From contig NZ_CP046883.1 of assembly GCF_014262665.1 (NCBI RefSeq), forward strand, positions 1,922,001 through 1,986,000: 64,000 bases of DNA. The letters are read 5' to 3'. Below are positions 56,370 through 64,000 of this stretch, in pieces. The translations under genes and the position numbers were made by a program. This DNA comes from Corynebacterium anserum. Its GTDB lineage: Bacteria > Actinomycetota > Actinomycetes > Mycobacteriales > Mycobacteriaceae. Numbering within the stretch: position 1 is the stretch's first letter; each line of letters opens with the position of its first letter. A model generated the notes under the pieces. The model did not search any database, was not told the origin of the DNA, and saw nothing but the letters and a program-made list of their open reading frames with translations.

Positions 56370-57734
56370 GAGGGAAGCACCGATCCACACAGGCTCGGGA
56401 GTCAGTACCACCCCGAACGCATCGCGCACACCATTGCGCACCGCACGGGCTAGCTCGATAATGTCTTCGCTGGTGGCTTGACCGCGATTAGTCAGCGCCA
56501 AAGTGTGTTTGCTAGATAACGCAGCGGCACTGTTACCCTCGACGTGCCAACCTTTGTTAAACCCGGCTCGCTCGATGAGCCACGCGGCAGAAAATTTGAA
56601 GCGCTCTGCACTATCATCCGCTTGTCTATCCTCTGCTGCGCCGCTGCGCCCTGCGGAATAAATGGGCATGGAGTCCGCTACGGCATCGCCACATGTCTGG
56701 CGAACCGCTGCGATTACCGCATCACGGGCGTCCGTTCCTTGCACAATCGGGTTGGTAAAGAAGGAGCCCGCCGACCATGTGTCATGATCCTCGGGATCCA
56801 ATACCATTCCCTTAGCCGTGCGCAGTGCTAACACAGCCTCGCGCACCTCGGCGATCGGGCGTCGCGCCGCGCTGTTTCCCGCCGTGGCATCAGCTTCATC
56901 CACCCCAAGTGCGCGTGCCAATTCACCAAAGCGCACAGGCCTGCTCATCCCATCTGTACCGAGCTGGAATTCCACAGCCGTCACTACGGCACGCTGAGAA
57001 TGTTTCAGATTCGAATGCCGGTAGCTCAGTTCCAGTTCATCTGGGCTCACCCAATGCAGGAATGGATCCGGCCGCACCGCCTCGAGTTTCTTTTCCTCGG
57101 ACGTCAATTCATGCGCCTTACCGGCCTGATATTCACCAGCAGCCCCGCGATCATAGAGCTGCACTCGGGATAGCACCTGCGAAATCTCTGCCCCATAGGC
57201 GCCCACGTTTTGAACCGGGGTTGCCCCAACGGATCCCGGGATACCGGACAAGCATTCCAGACCAGACAAGCCGGCGGCGACGGTCTTCGCCACTAAGCGG
57301 TCGAAGTTCACTCCTGCATACGCGCGCACGATACCGGATTGTTCATCTATGGCGATATCACCCGTAGAATCATTATCCGCGGAATGCACACCCACAGCAC
57401 CGACGTCAGCAGCCGCGATGAGATCCTTTTGGGAGGCATCCGTAGCCCAGACGGCAACCAGATTATTGACATCATCTCCATCACCAATGACCAGGTTCGA
57501 TCCTCCGCCAAGCACCACGAGGGGCTGCTGGGCGGCGTCGAAGAGAGATACAACGGCAGCCAGCGAGGTAGGGCGAGAGCAGGCCACCACAGCAGCAGGT
57601 TGTCCACCGATGCGTAAAGTGGTCAGATCAGCGAAGGTGCGGCGAACCACCCGTGCCCCAGGAATGAAGCCGGGCCGGCGGATCAAATTCAGCAACGCAG
57701 ACAAACTTTGAGTGTTACTTCCCGATACGTTCAC
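56364..57734 (-). CDS. murB: UDP-N-acetylenolpyruvoylglucosamine reductase
   Basis: FAD enzyme reducing UDP-GlcNAc-enolpyruvate to UDP-MurNAc for peptidoglycan. It has the FAD-binding VLGGGSNLVIGD (about 73-84), GLSGLECLSGIPGSVGATPVQNVGAYG, the serine region WSAGSFFTNPIV and the C-terminal AAWLIERAGFNKG. At 456 residues it exceeds usual type I MurB (about 350); insertions lie at about 93-127 (acidic/Ala-rich), near 185-215, and at about 365-385 (SGAAEDRQADDSAE). The GTG start has TACCGT seven bases upstream. It is divergent from the DUF2505 gene with 23 bp between starts. Confidence 0.93.
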   Translation of the reverse strand: MNVSGSNTQSLSALLNLIRRPGFIPGARVVRRTFADLTTLRIGGQPAAVVACSRPTSLAAVVSLFDAAQQPLVVLGGGSNLVIGDGDDVNNLVAVWATDASQKDLIAAADVGAVGVHSADNDSTGDIAIDEQSGIVRAYAGVNFDRLVAKTVAAGLSGLECLSGIPGSVGATPVQNVGAYGAEISQVLSRVQLYDRGAAGEYQAGKAHELTSEEKKLEAVRPDPFLHWVSPDELELSYRHSNLKHSQRAVVTAVEFQLGTDGMSRPVRFGELARALGVDEADATAGNSAARRPIAEVREAVLALRTAKGMVLDPEDHDTWSAGSFFTNPIVQGTDARDAVIAAVRQTCGDAVADSMPIYSAGRSGAAEDRQADDSAERFKFSAAWLIERAGFNKGWHVEGNSAAALSSKHTLALTNRGQATSEDIIELARAVRNGVRDAFGVVLTPEPVWIGASLD

Positions 57735-57741
57735 GCTACTA

Positions 57742-57757
57742 ACGGTAGTCTGTTCAC
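57742..57757. promoter_or_regulatory. overlapping divergent -10 boxes of murB and the DUF2505 gene
   Basis: On the plus strand TAGTCT (57746-57751) lies six bases before the ATG at 57758. On the minus strand TACCGT (57747-57742) lies seven bases before the murB GTG at 57734. The two hexamers share the TA at 57746-57747. Neither gene has a ribosome-binding site, so both would be leaderless and mutually exclusive in polymerase binding. Confidence 0.55.
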
Positions 57758-58255
57758 ATGACTACTCACAGCGAGAACACTGCAACAATTAACTTCCCAA
57801 TCGAAAAGGTTTACGAAACCCTATCCAACAAGGCTTATTGGGAGTACGAGGCAGCAGAGATCAACGACGAACCCGGCGAAGTCAACGAGTTCGCTGCCGA
57901 CCCAATTAAGGCCGTTCTTTACGAACTGCTGCCTAAGGCCGCCTTGCCAGAAGCAGTGCGTGGCATGGTGTCCCAGGACCTGAAGCTCAAGCGCGTCGTT
58001 GAGTTCGGCCCACTGGCTGGCGATGTATCCACCGGAACTGTTTCTGCAGAAGTGAAGGGCGCTCCGGTGCGCTTCAACGCTGACGCCAAGCTCACTGGCA
58101 ACGGTGATACCACCGAACTTTTCGCTGATATCTCTGTTGAGGTTGCCATTCCGATGATGGGTGCGGTGCTGGAACCTAAAGTCGCTGAGTGGGTTGATGA
58201 CTTCCTCAACCGCGAGGCCACCCTGATCGAGAAGTTCATCTCCGACAACCAGTAA
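57758..58255 (+). CDS. DUF2505 protein
   Basis: 165 residues matching the actinobacterial DUF2505 family, a START/SRPBCC-like lipid-binding fold of unknown function. The opening FPIEKVYETLSNKAYWEYEA, the middle RVVEFGPLAGDVSTGTVSAEV and the C-terminal helix VAEWVDDFLNREATLIEKFI fit that fold. It ends in a TAA directly followed, in the same frame, by the TTG of the next gene. The leaderless promoter overlaps that of murB. Confidence 0.85.
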   Translation: MTTHSENTATINFPIEKVYETLSNKAYWEYEAAEINDEPGEVNEFAADPIKAVLYELLPKAALPEAVRGMVSQDLKLKRVVEFGPLAGDVSTGTVSAEVKGAPVRFNADAKLTGNGDTTELFADISVEVAIPMMGAVLEPKVAEWVDDFLNREATLIEKFISDNQ

Positions 58256-59086
58256 TTGGCTGATCACGCGCATAACCTGCGGGCTCGTTCGTGGACCACG
58301 GACGGGCCCGTTGGTGTACCCACTCGGGGAACCACGGGTCACAACCGCCTGCGTAAATCAGATCGGTGGTTGGTCGCCCAGCATCGCGTGCAGACGCACA
58401 TGCGCGATGTGCAACTTTCCGGACGCAGACCCGTGGCTATCGACGTGGGCTACGGAGCCTCCCACACTACTACTGTGGAGTGGGCACGTTTCTTGCGTGT
58501 TCTCGCCCCGGATGTGGAGGTCACCGGCCTGGAAATCGAGCCGTCCCGTGTGTTGCCTCCGCGTGATGGTGTGAACTTCGCCCTAGGAGGCTTCGAGCTG
58601 GCTGGCATGCGAGCCGATGTGGTGCGGGCGTTCAATGTGCTGCGTCAATACGATGTGGATCAGGTTCGCGACGCATGGGAGAGAATGCAAACGGGGCTTC
58701 ACGATGGCGGCGTGATCATTGAAGGCACGTGTTGCGAGGTAGGCCGCCGCGCCGCATGGGTGCTCCTAGACAAACACGGCCCCCAGACTCTCACGATGTC
58801 CTGGCATCCCGGCGATGTAGAAAAACCCAGTGACATCGCAGAGCGCCTACCCAAAGCGTTGATACACCACAACAGTCCTGGACATGCGGTGTATGACGTG
58901 CTGCAGGAAATGGATGCGGCGTGGAACCAGGCAGCTCCCCTGGCTGTGTTCGGTCCCCGGGTACGGTGGAGGGAAGCGCTCAATCATTTTCATCAGGCGA
59001 CGCAACTGCCGCGGCTCACCCCGAGACGCAGATTATCGGACAACACTCTCACCGTGCCGTGGAGTGCGGTATCGGACGATCACTAG
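58256..59086 (+). CDS. SAM-methyltransferase-like conserved protein
   Basis: 276 residues. A Rossmann-type motif I, VAIDVGYGASHTTTVEWARFL (about 61-81), and a following acidic strand EVTGLEIEPSRV suggest a class I SAM-dependent methyltransferase fold, with FNVLRQYDVDQVRDAW in the motif IV region. No substrate can be assigned. The start is the TTG directly after the TAA of the DUF2505 gene in the same frame; later in-frame GTG or ATG codons near residue 45-50 would remove part of the basic N-terminus. The two genes must be co-transcribed. Confidence 0.75.
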   Translation: MADHAHNLRARSWTTDGPVGVPTRGTTGHNRLRKSDRWLVAQHRVQTHMRDVQLSGRRPVAIDVGYGASHTTTVEWARFLRVLAPDVEVTGLEIEPSRVLPPRDGVNFALGGFELAGMRADVVRAFNVLRQYDVDQVRDAWERMQTGLHDGGVIIEGTCCEVGRRAAWVLLDKHGPQTLTMSWHPGDVEKPSDIAERLPKALIHHNSPGHAVYDVLQEMDAAWNQAAPLAVFGPRVRWREALNHFHQATQLPRLTPRRRLSDNTLTVPWSAVSDDH

Positions 59087-59119
59087 AAATTCTGCGCAAG
59101 GTAGTGAACACTGGAGTGG

Positions 59120-60064
59120 GTGAGTAACCCGCAGTACAACGAAACCTCCGAATACAACTTTCCCTCTCACGGTTCTGGGGCGCATTCCGCAAGTTCCGGA
59201 GCTCAGGACTGGGGACATGTAAGCACAGCGCAGAAAAAACGGCGCGGCAAAGCACTGCCGCTTTTCCTCATCATCGTACTCGTCCTTGTGGTGTTTCTCG
59301 GCTGTGCTGAATTCGGTGCCCGTCTCTACGCGAAAAACCAGCTCATCGAGGGCATCAGGCAGTCCGCTTCCGAATCCGGCTATGAACTGACGCAGGATCC
59401 CTCGGTACACTTCGGCGCCTCCCCACTTCTGCTTGCCCTGCTCACTAAAAAGGTGGGTAGTGTGGATATCGATATCCCATCTTCGCTAAGTGTGTCCTAT
59501 GACGATGGCAACGTCTCCCTTCCTCACGTGAAGGGTGCTCCAGAAATGGATATTGAGGCTCGGAGCATTGCCTTGGGAGAGCAGCAACAGGATACGTCTT
59601 TCGGTGAGCTCACCCTGCACACGTCCATCCCCAGTGAACTCATGTTGGCTGAAATTGTCGAGGAGCAGCAGAAGCACACTGGTGGCAACGGTGTAGAGGA
59701 CTTTTTGACGAGTCAGATCAAGGTCACCGGCATCACGCCCAATGAGGGAAACCAGGAGCTAGAGTTCGATATCAATAACGGCCTAGCCAAACTGCACATG
59801 CAACCCGTAGTCAACGATGGGCAGATCTCCTTCGATGTGAAGTCCGCCCAAGTTTTGGGGATCCTCAACCTTCCGGACAGCGCTGTACAGGGCATTCAGG
59901 AAATGCTCAACCGCCAGCAAGCGGCGCGGCTGAACGGGAACCTGAGATTCGAGGATGTCCGAGTCACCGACAAAGGCTTGGATGTTCGCCTCCACGGCAC
60001 TGACGTGAACGTGCAGGAGCTCAGCTCCGATCTGAACAAAACCACCGGTTCTGTAGCCTCTTAG
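59120..60064 (+). CDS. DUF2993 (LmeA-like) membrane-anchored protein
   Basis: 314 residues: a hydrophilic Ser/Gly-rich N-terminus, basic KKRRGK and one membrane helix (about 48-70), then an extracytoplasmic DUF2993 domain (about 80-305; EFGARLYAKNQLIEGIRQSA, VDIDIPSSLSVSY, VKGAPEMDIEARS, NGNLRFEDVRVTDKGLDVRLHG). LmeA of mycobacteria, in this family, binds phospholipid and helps mannan elongation, so a role in envelope lipoglycan is possible. TGGAGTGG precedes the GTG start. The gap to deoC (60065-60187) shows nothing. Confidence 0.87.
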   Translation: MSNPQYNETSEYNFPSHGSGAHSASSGAQDWGHVSTAQKKRRGKALPLFLIIVLVLVVFLGCAEFGARLYAKNQLIEGIRQSASESGYELTQDPSVHFGASPLLLALLTKKVGSVDIDIPSSLSVSYDDGNVSLPHVKGAPEMDIEARSIALGEQQQDTSFGELTLHTSIPSELMLAEIVEEQQKHTGGNGVEDFLTSQIKVTGITPNEGNQELEFDINNGLAKLHMQPVVNDGQISFDVKSAQVLGILNLPDSAVQGIQEMLNRQQAARLNGNLRFEDVRVTDKGLDVRLHGTDVNVQELSSDLNKTTGSVAS

Positions 60065-60187
60065 GGTTCCTCTCGCAGTATCTCAGGCACTTTTCACCCA
60101 CAACAACCGCCCCGAGACAGCTTCCGTGCCACGCACGCTGGCGACATCTCAGACAGTTCCCCCCCCACACACAACAGTCCCCTCGCT

Positions 60188-60898
60188 TTAGGTCAAGATC
60201 GCCCGTGCCGAACTCACGCCCAGGCGTGTAGCCCCAGCCTCAATCATGGCCACGGCCGTATCCCAGTCGCGGATTCCACCGGAAGCCTTGACCCCCATCA
60301 AGCCAGCGGCTCGGCGGACATCCTCGCTCATTCCGAACGGGGCGAGTTTCCCGGCCTTCTCTAGCTCATCGGCCATGATCGCCACGGCTTGCACGGTTGC
60401 CCCACCTGCAGGGTGGAAGCCGGTTGAGGTTTTCACATAATCCGCACCTATCGTGATGCAGGCGCGCACGGCTGCACGCAATTGGTCCTCGCCCAATACT
60501 GCGGTTTCCAGAATCACCTTAAGCACCACCGGGGGTTGTACGGCCTCGCGCACCGTCATCAGCTCGCTCACCAGAGCATTCTCATCACCCGCAGCTGCAG
60601 CGGCGATGTCCACAACCACATCAACTTCAACCGCACCGTTCTCCACAGCAAATCGAGCCTCCGTAGCTTTGATCAGTGAGGCATGCTTTCCCGACGGGAA
60701 GCCCGCTACAGTGGCGATGGCTGGGTCATCGTGGCGTGTGGCGTCGGATATGGGCAGCATGGAAGGGGAGACGCAGATTGCGCCGCATCCCAACTCGCGC
60801 GCTTCGGCCAAGAGAGCTAAAACATCCTCGCGGGTAGCTTCTGGTTTGAGGATGGTGGAATCAATCACTGCGGCAACCTGTTGTTTGGTAAGCTCCAC
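60188..60898 (-). CDS. deoC: deoxyribose-phosphate aldolase
   Basis: Class I aldolase cleaving deoxyribose-5-phosphate to glyceraldehyde-3-phosphate and acetaldehyde. The Schiff-base lysine is in ADYVKTSTGFHPAGG (Lys156), the partner lysine in GVKASGGIRD, and the conserved aspartate in EVDVVVDIA; LKVILETAVL is the strand before the active site. At 236 residues it is of normal length. It is convergent with the DUF2993 gene. The DUF2516 gene ends six bases upstream, so both are co-transcribed. Confidence 0.95.
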   Translation of the reverse strand: MELTKQQVAAVIDSTILKPEATREDVLALLAEARELGCGAICVSPSMLPISDATRHDDPAIATVAGFPSGKHASLIKATEARFAVENGAVEVDVVVDIAAAAAGDENALVSELMTVREAVQPPVVLKVILETAVLGEDQLRAAVRACITIGADYVKTSTGFHPAGGATVQAVAIMADELEKAGKLAPFGMSEDVRRAAGLMGVKASGGIRDWDTAVAMIEAGATRLGVSSARAILT

Positions 60899-60904
60899 GG
60901 TCGA

Positions 60905-61219
60905 TCACCAACTTCCAGAGGCGTTGCCCAGCACGTCGTTAATGGATGGGCGCACATCCTGCCAGTAGACCCCCACGATGACAGCGGCAATAACCCAGAG
61001 CATTGTGAGGCCGGGCAGGAAGCTCAGCCCTGCAGCCACAGCAGCGCCTATGCACAGCAGCAGCCATTGTTGCTTCTGGCGATCAATCACCATAAACGCA
61101 TCATCGCGTGTGGTAGCCACGGTGATTGCACCGAACACAGCCAAGCCCAGAACCGTGATACTCAGCACGAGGTTGATTGCGATGTAGATGGTTCCGATCA
61201 CCACGAAAACTTGTTCCAT
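60905..61219 (-). CDS. DUF2516 membrane protein
   Basis: 104 residues with three hydrophobic helices (about 12-35, 51-68, 69-88) and the family string ATTRDDAFMVIDRQKQQWLL in the loop. It matches the actinobacterial DUF2516 family located next to deoC in mycobacteria. The function is unknown. The gap to the DUF445 gene upstream is five bases, indicating an operon. Confidence 0.88.
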   Translation of the reverse strand: MEQVFVVIGTIYIAINLVLSITVLGLAVFGAITVATTRDDAFMVIDRQKQQWLLLCIGAAVAAGLSFLPGLTMLWVIAAVIVGVYWQDVRPSINDVLGNASGSW

Positions 61220-61224
61220 GGCAC

Positions 61225-62532
61225 TTATGCTACAGCGAAGACTAATTCCGTCAGCGTATAGATAGCTAACCCGGCGAGTGCTCCTACTATCGTGCCGTTC
61301 ACTCGAATGAACTGCAGGTCTTTACCCACGAGCAGCTCAATCCGGTCGGAAGCTTCTTGCGCGTCCCAGCGCTCCACTGTTTCACCGATAATGCTCGTAA
61401 CTTCCCCCGCATAGTTGTCTGCGAGGTAGCTCGCGGCGTTAACCACGCGATGTTCCAGCTGATCGCGTAACTCCGGCTCGTTTTGCACGCGCGTGCCGAA
61501 CTCGCGCACCCAGTTGGTAATCCGCCGGCGTAGAAGAGAGTCCTCATCTCGCGCCATGGTGGTCAGAGTTGATCGCGCGGATTCCCACAGGGCGCCGGGG
61601 ATAGCCCGAATGGGTGTGGAGGTCATGATGTCCTCCTTGAATTGTTCTACGCGTTCAATCATCTGCGGATCATGTTGAAGATCCTGTGATAGCTGCCGGA
61701 GGAATTTCCGCAACTCTATGCGCGCCTCATGGTGCGGGTTGTGACGCACATCGGCGGTGAATTCAATCAACTCCCGGTACACTTTGGCGCCGACTAGCTC
61801 CCGGATGAAACGCGGTGCCCACGTGGGAGTGCGTTCGTCAATAAGGCGAGTCACGAACTCTTCGGAGGTTTGTGCTTTATCGTCCATCCACACTACGACG
61901 GCATCGATCGCGGGCTCTGTGCGACCCTCCTCAATCAGCTGCTCCAGCCCTCGTCCGAGTGGCGGTGCCCATGTTGGTTCCTGCAGCTTGTCGATAACTA
62001 ACGCGGAGAGAACCTGCTCAGCTTCTTCCTTGTTGATGCCATTGACCACGATGTCGATGAGGCGACCTGCCTCTTTGGATACGCGTTCCGCGCCCCCGTC
62101 TGCCACAACCCAGTCAGCTGCGCGCTGTGGAATATTCGCTTTGCGCAGCTTGTCGGCAATGAGCGTGGCATTGAGGAAGTTCTCACCCACGAATTCGCTG
62201 AGCGCATGCCCCACCTGGTCCTTTTTGCGCTTAATAATGGCCGTGTGGGGAATCGGAATATGCAGGGGGTGGCGGAATAGTGCAGTCACAGCGAACCAGT
62301 CCGCCAGCGCACCGACCATGCCGGCTTCCGCGGCTGCCCGCACATAACCAATCCATGCCCCGCTGTTGCCCTGGTATTCCAACCAACGCATGCTGATATA
62401 AATGAGCACCGCGATGACCAGTAAGCCAGTCGCGATGGCTTTGTGCTTACGCAAATCCGCCCTGCGCTGGGATTCCGTTTCCGGGTCTGGTCCGGGCACT
62501 GCAACTAGTGGTTCTTGTGTCACGTTCGTCAT
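61225..62532 (-). CDS. DUF445 membrane protein
   Basis: 435 residues, DUF445 (YjiN-like) family: two N-terminal helices (about 32-52 and 65-90, with GALADWFAVTALFRHPLHIPIPHTAIIKRKKDQ), a long helical repeat domain, and a C-terminal helix LQFIRVNGTIVGALAGLAIYTL. The function is unknown; homologues are inner-membrane proteins. Three starts are possible (62571, 62553, 62532); the last gives the shortest tail, and none has a strong ribosome-binding site. It leads the minus-strand run with DUF2516 and deoC and is divergent from the FecCD gene. Confidence 0.87.
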   Translation of the reverse strand: MTNVTQEPLVAVPGPDPETESQRRADLRKHKAIATGLLVIAVLIYISMRWLEYQGNSGAWIGYVRAAAEAGMVGALADWFAVTALFRHPLHIPIPHTAIIKRKKDQVGHALSEFVGENFLNATLIADKLRKANIPQRAADWVVADGGAERVSKEAGRLIDIVVNGINKEEAEQVLSALVIDKLQEPTWAPPLGRGLEQLIEEGRTEPAIDAVVVWMDDKAQTSEEFVTRLIDERTPTWAPRFIRELVGAKVYRELIEFTADVRHNPHHEARIELRKFLRQLSQDLQHDPQMIERVEQFKEDIMTSTPIRAIPGALWESARSTLTTMARDEDSLLRRRITNWVREFGTRVQNEPELRDQLEHRVVNAASYLADNYAGEVTSIIGETVERWDAQEASDRIELLVGKDLQFIRVNGTIVGALAGLAIYTLTELVFAVA

Positions 62533-62647
62533 TATTCCACTACGGCGGGACATCCCCTCAATTAAAATCACGTGAGAACTGTCTCTCGGGTGTCTCTATC
62601 AGTAACTATTTCCATAACTTCTATACGTGGGTCTATTCTGGGTTTCC

Positions 62648-63613
62648 ATGAGAGTTGAGCGCCGTTGTCTCCTGTGGCTTCTTGGCGCTCTTGTCGTGTT
62701 ATGCGGGAGCCTATTCGCGGGTGTGTCTATCGGATCGGTCTCTGTGAGTGTCTCGGATCCTATCGTCCACAATCTACGTATCCCTCGGGTGTTGCTGGGC
62801 TGCGCTTCGGGCGCGGGGCTAGCTGTTGCTGGTGTGATTCTGCAGGCCATTGTCCGCAATGTGCTCGCGGATCCTTATATTGTCGGCGTACATTCTGGTG
62901 CGAGCTGTGGCACCGCCGCCGCTATTCTCTTCGGGGTTGGTAGTGGTGTGGGGCTTCAGGCTATGGCTTTCCTTGGCGCTGTAGGCGCCACTGTCCTCGT
63001 TTTTCTTCTCGCCCGGTCTGGGGGACAACTCACCGCTGTTCGCCTGCTTCTGTCCGGTGTGGCCATCGGCTATGCTCTGTCAGCTCTGACCAGCTTCATG
63101 ATTTTCGCGAGCGATTCCCCCGAGGCCTCTCGCTCTGTCATGTTTTGGTTGCTCGGTTCTCTTTCGTTGGCCAGCTGGGGTTCTCAGCTCGCTGCGGTTT
63201 TCGTCGTTTTCGGTGTTGTGTCGTGTGTAGTGATGCTCTTGGCTCCTCATATCGATGCTCTGTGTCTCGGGGATACTACTGCTTTGTCTCTCGGCGTCCA
63301 TCCCCAACGTCTGCGGGCTGTCCTTCTGTTAGCGACGTGTTTGCTCATCGGTTCGGTGGTGTCGCTGTCCGGCGCCATCGGCTTCGTCGGCCTTGTCGTT
63401 CCCCATCTTGCCCGGCGCGTGGTGGGTGCTTCTCATCGCGTCGTCATTCCTATGGCGGCGTTGCTGGGAGCCATCCTTGTCATCTGGGCTGATATAGGCG
63501 CACGCACCATATTGTCTCCTCAGGAACTTCCTATCGGAATCATCACTGCCCTGGTCGGCACTCCGCTTCTTCTTGTTCTTATTCGACGCCACCCCGCCCC
63601 TACTGAAAGCTAG
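62648..63613 (+). CDS. FecCD-family permease (second importer)
   Basis: 321 residues, about nine helices. The family strings NLRIPRVLLGCASGAGLAVAGVILQAIVRNVLADPYIVGVHSGAS and SLSGAIGFVGLVVPHLARRVVG (ATPase contact) are clear, as is LGVHPQRLR. It is a permease for iron-siderophore, heme or cobalamin, closer to BtuC/HmuU in its compact form than the 14-16 kb pair. The ATG at 62648 is chosen: TATTCT lies eight bases upstream and no ribosome-binding site is present. The binding protein gene begins six bases after its stop. Confidence 0.9.
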   Translation: MRVERRCLLWLLGALVVLCGSLFAGVSIGSVSVSVSDPIVHNLRIPRVLLGCASGAGLAVAGVILQAIVRNVLADPYIVGVHSGASCGTAAAILFGVGSGVGLQAMAFLGAVGATVLVFLLARSGGQLTAVRLLLSGVAIGYALSALTSFMIFASDSPEASRSVMFWLLGSLSLASWGSQLAAVFVVFGVVSCVVMLLAPHIDALCLGDTTALSLGVHPQRLRAVLLLATCLLIGSVVSLSGAIGFVGLVVPHLARRVVGASHRVVIPMAALLGAILVIWADIGARTILSPQELPIGIITALVGTPLLLVLIRRHPAPTES

Positions 63614-63619
63614 TCACCG

Positions 63620-64000
63620 ATGAAAAAGCTTGCCATCACCGCAGTTGTACTCAGTGTTTCTCTCATCCTCACAGGATGCGGAAGTGATGACGTGAACCAA
63701 GCCGCCAACCCCGCGCCTGGTGCAACGGTCAGCAATTGTGGGGCGGAGGTTACTACACCCGCTGATCCACACCGGGTGATGACTCTCGGCCCCGAGTCCA
63801 TCACGACCCTCGCGCATCTTGGAATGTTGGATCGTGTCACTGCGCGTGCAGGGCAATACCCACCTCAGTACTTCGATGAGGCGACACGTTCTGCGTTGGA
63901 CACGGTGCCCTCTTTGACCGACCGCCTTGATGCCGGTGGACATTTGCAGATCAGCGTGGAACAGGTGGCAGCACAGAAACCGGACTTGGTGCTGGGTGCT
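63620..64000 (+). CDS. periplasmic-binding lipoprotein, 5' part
   Basis: Cut by the right edge after 127 codons. A signal peptide MKKLAITAVVLSVSLILTGC ends in a lipobox (Cys20). The mature protein begins with the type III binding-protein opening NCGAEVTTPADPHRVMTLGPESITTLAHLGMLDRVTARAG and continues to VEQVAAQKPDLVLGA. It is of the FecB/BtuF class and should deliver substrate to the FecCD permease just upstream; an ATPase gene probably follows. No iron box is evident near 62600. Confidence 0.9.
   Translation, partial: MKKLAITAVVLSVSLILTGCGSDDVNQAANPAPGATVSNCGAEVTTPADPHRVMTLGPESITTLAHLGMLDRVTARAGQYPPQYFDEATRSALDTVPSLTDRLDAGGHLQISVEQVAAQKPDLVLGA

Overview
The window is chromosomal DNA of a mycolata actinobacterium, most probably a Corynebacterium of medium-high GC (mid to high fifties per cent by eye, not computed). 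The evidence is gene content and order: menaquinone genes, a cytochrome c maturation system II block, C5-pathway heme genes, BldC and the 33-residue ribosomal protein bS22, proC, a Ppx/GppA phosphatase, regX3-senX3-gpmA, mshA and a YbjN-type protein, murB, deoC and DUF2516. This is nearly the order known from Mycobacterium tuberculosis Rv0557 back to about Rv0476, so the window is a conserved backbone read in reverse with accessory insertions. The species cannot be named from the sequence alone.

Layout. 0-7.4 kb: start of a GT4 mannosyltransferase, a DUF3592 membrane protein and menD, menC, menB, menE, menA (chorismate to demethylmenaquinone). 7.4-11.4 kb: a YtrA-type GntR regulator with a membrane protein and a 23-bp palindrome, two small membrane proteins and an APH-family kinase. 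11.4-20.3 kb: dTDP-rhamnose genes rmlA, rmlC and rmlB, split by an iron-siderophore-type ABC importer with DtxR-like boxes and by an MHS-family transporter. 20.3-27 kb: ccsB, resB, ccdA, a TlpA-like thioredoxin lipoprotein, a histidine phosphatase and hemL. 27.3-30.1 kb: a P1B-type ATPase that has lost its catalytic motifs. 30.1-31.3 kb: an AT-rich patch with two tiny minus-strand genes (a secreted peptide and a membrane protein). 31.3-38 kb: hemB with a membrane partner, hemD fused to a methyltransferase, hemC and hemA. 38-45.8 kb: a glutaredoxin-like protein, a HAD phosphatase, bS22, bldC, a lipoprotein, proC, a Lys/Ala-rich membrane protein, ppx and a Cys-containing protein. 45.8-49 kb: regX3, senX3, gpmA. 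49-52.5 kb: SulP and NCS1 transporters. 52.5-62.6 kb: YbjN protein, mshA, fadD, murB, DUF2505, a methyltransferase-like protein, DUF2993, deoC, DUF2516, DUF445. 62.6 kb to the end: a second FecCD permease and its truncated binding lipoprotein.

The genes serve respiration (menaquinone, heme, cytochrome c assembly), envelope building (rhamnose, murB, glycosyltransferase), mycothiol redox, phosphate sensing and iron or cofactor uptake. The main unusual features are: a pseudo-catalytic P-type ATPase beside the heme genes; tandem repeats built on the 3' ends and stop codons of three genes; coding minisatellites, including a Cys-bearing decapeptide repeat in MenD; a candidate secreted peptide plus membrane-protein pair in an AT-rich island; and many genes whose -10 box lies 6-8 nt before the start codon, implying leaderless mRNAs. 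No tRNA, rRNA, intact insertion sequence, prophage or CRISPR array was seen.
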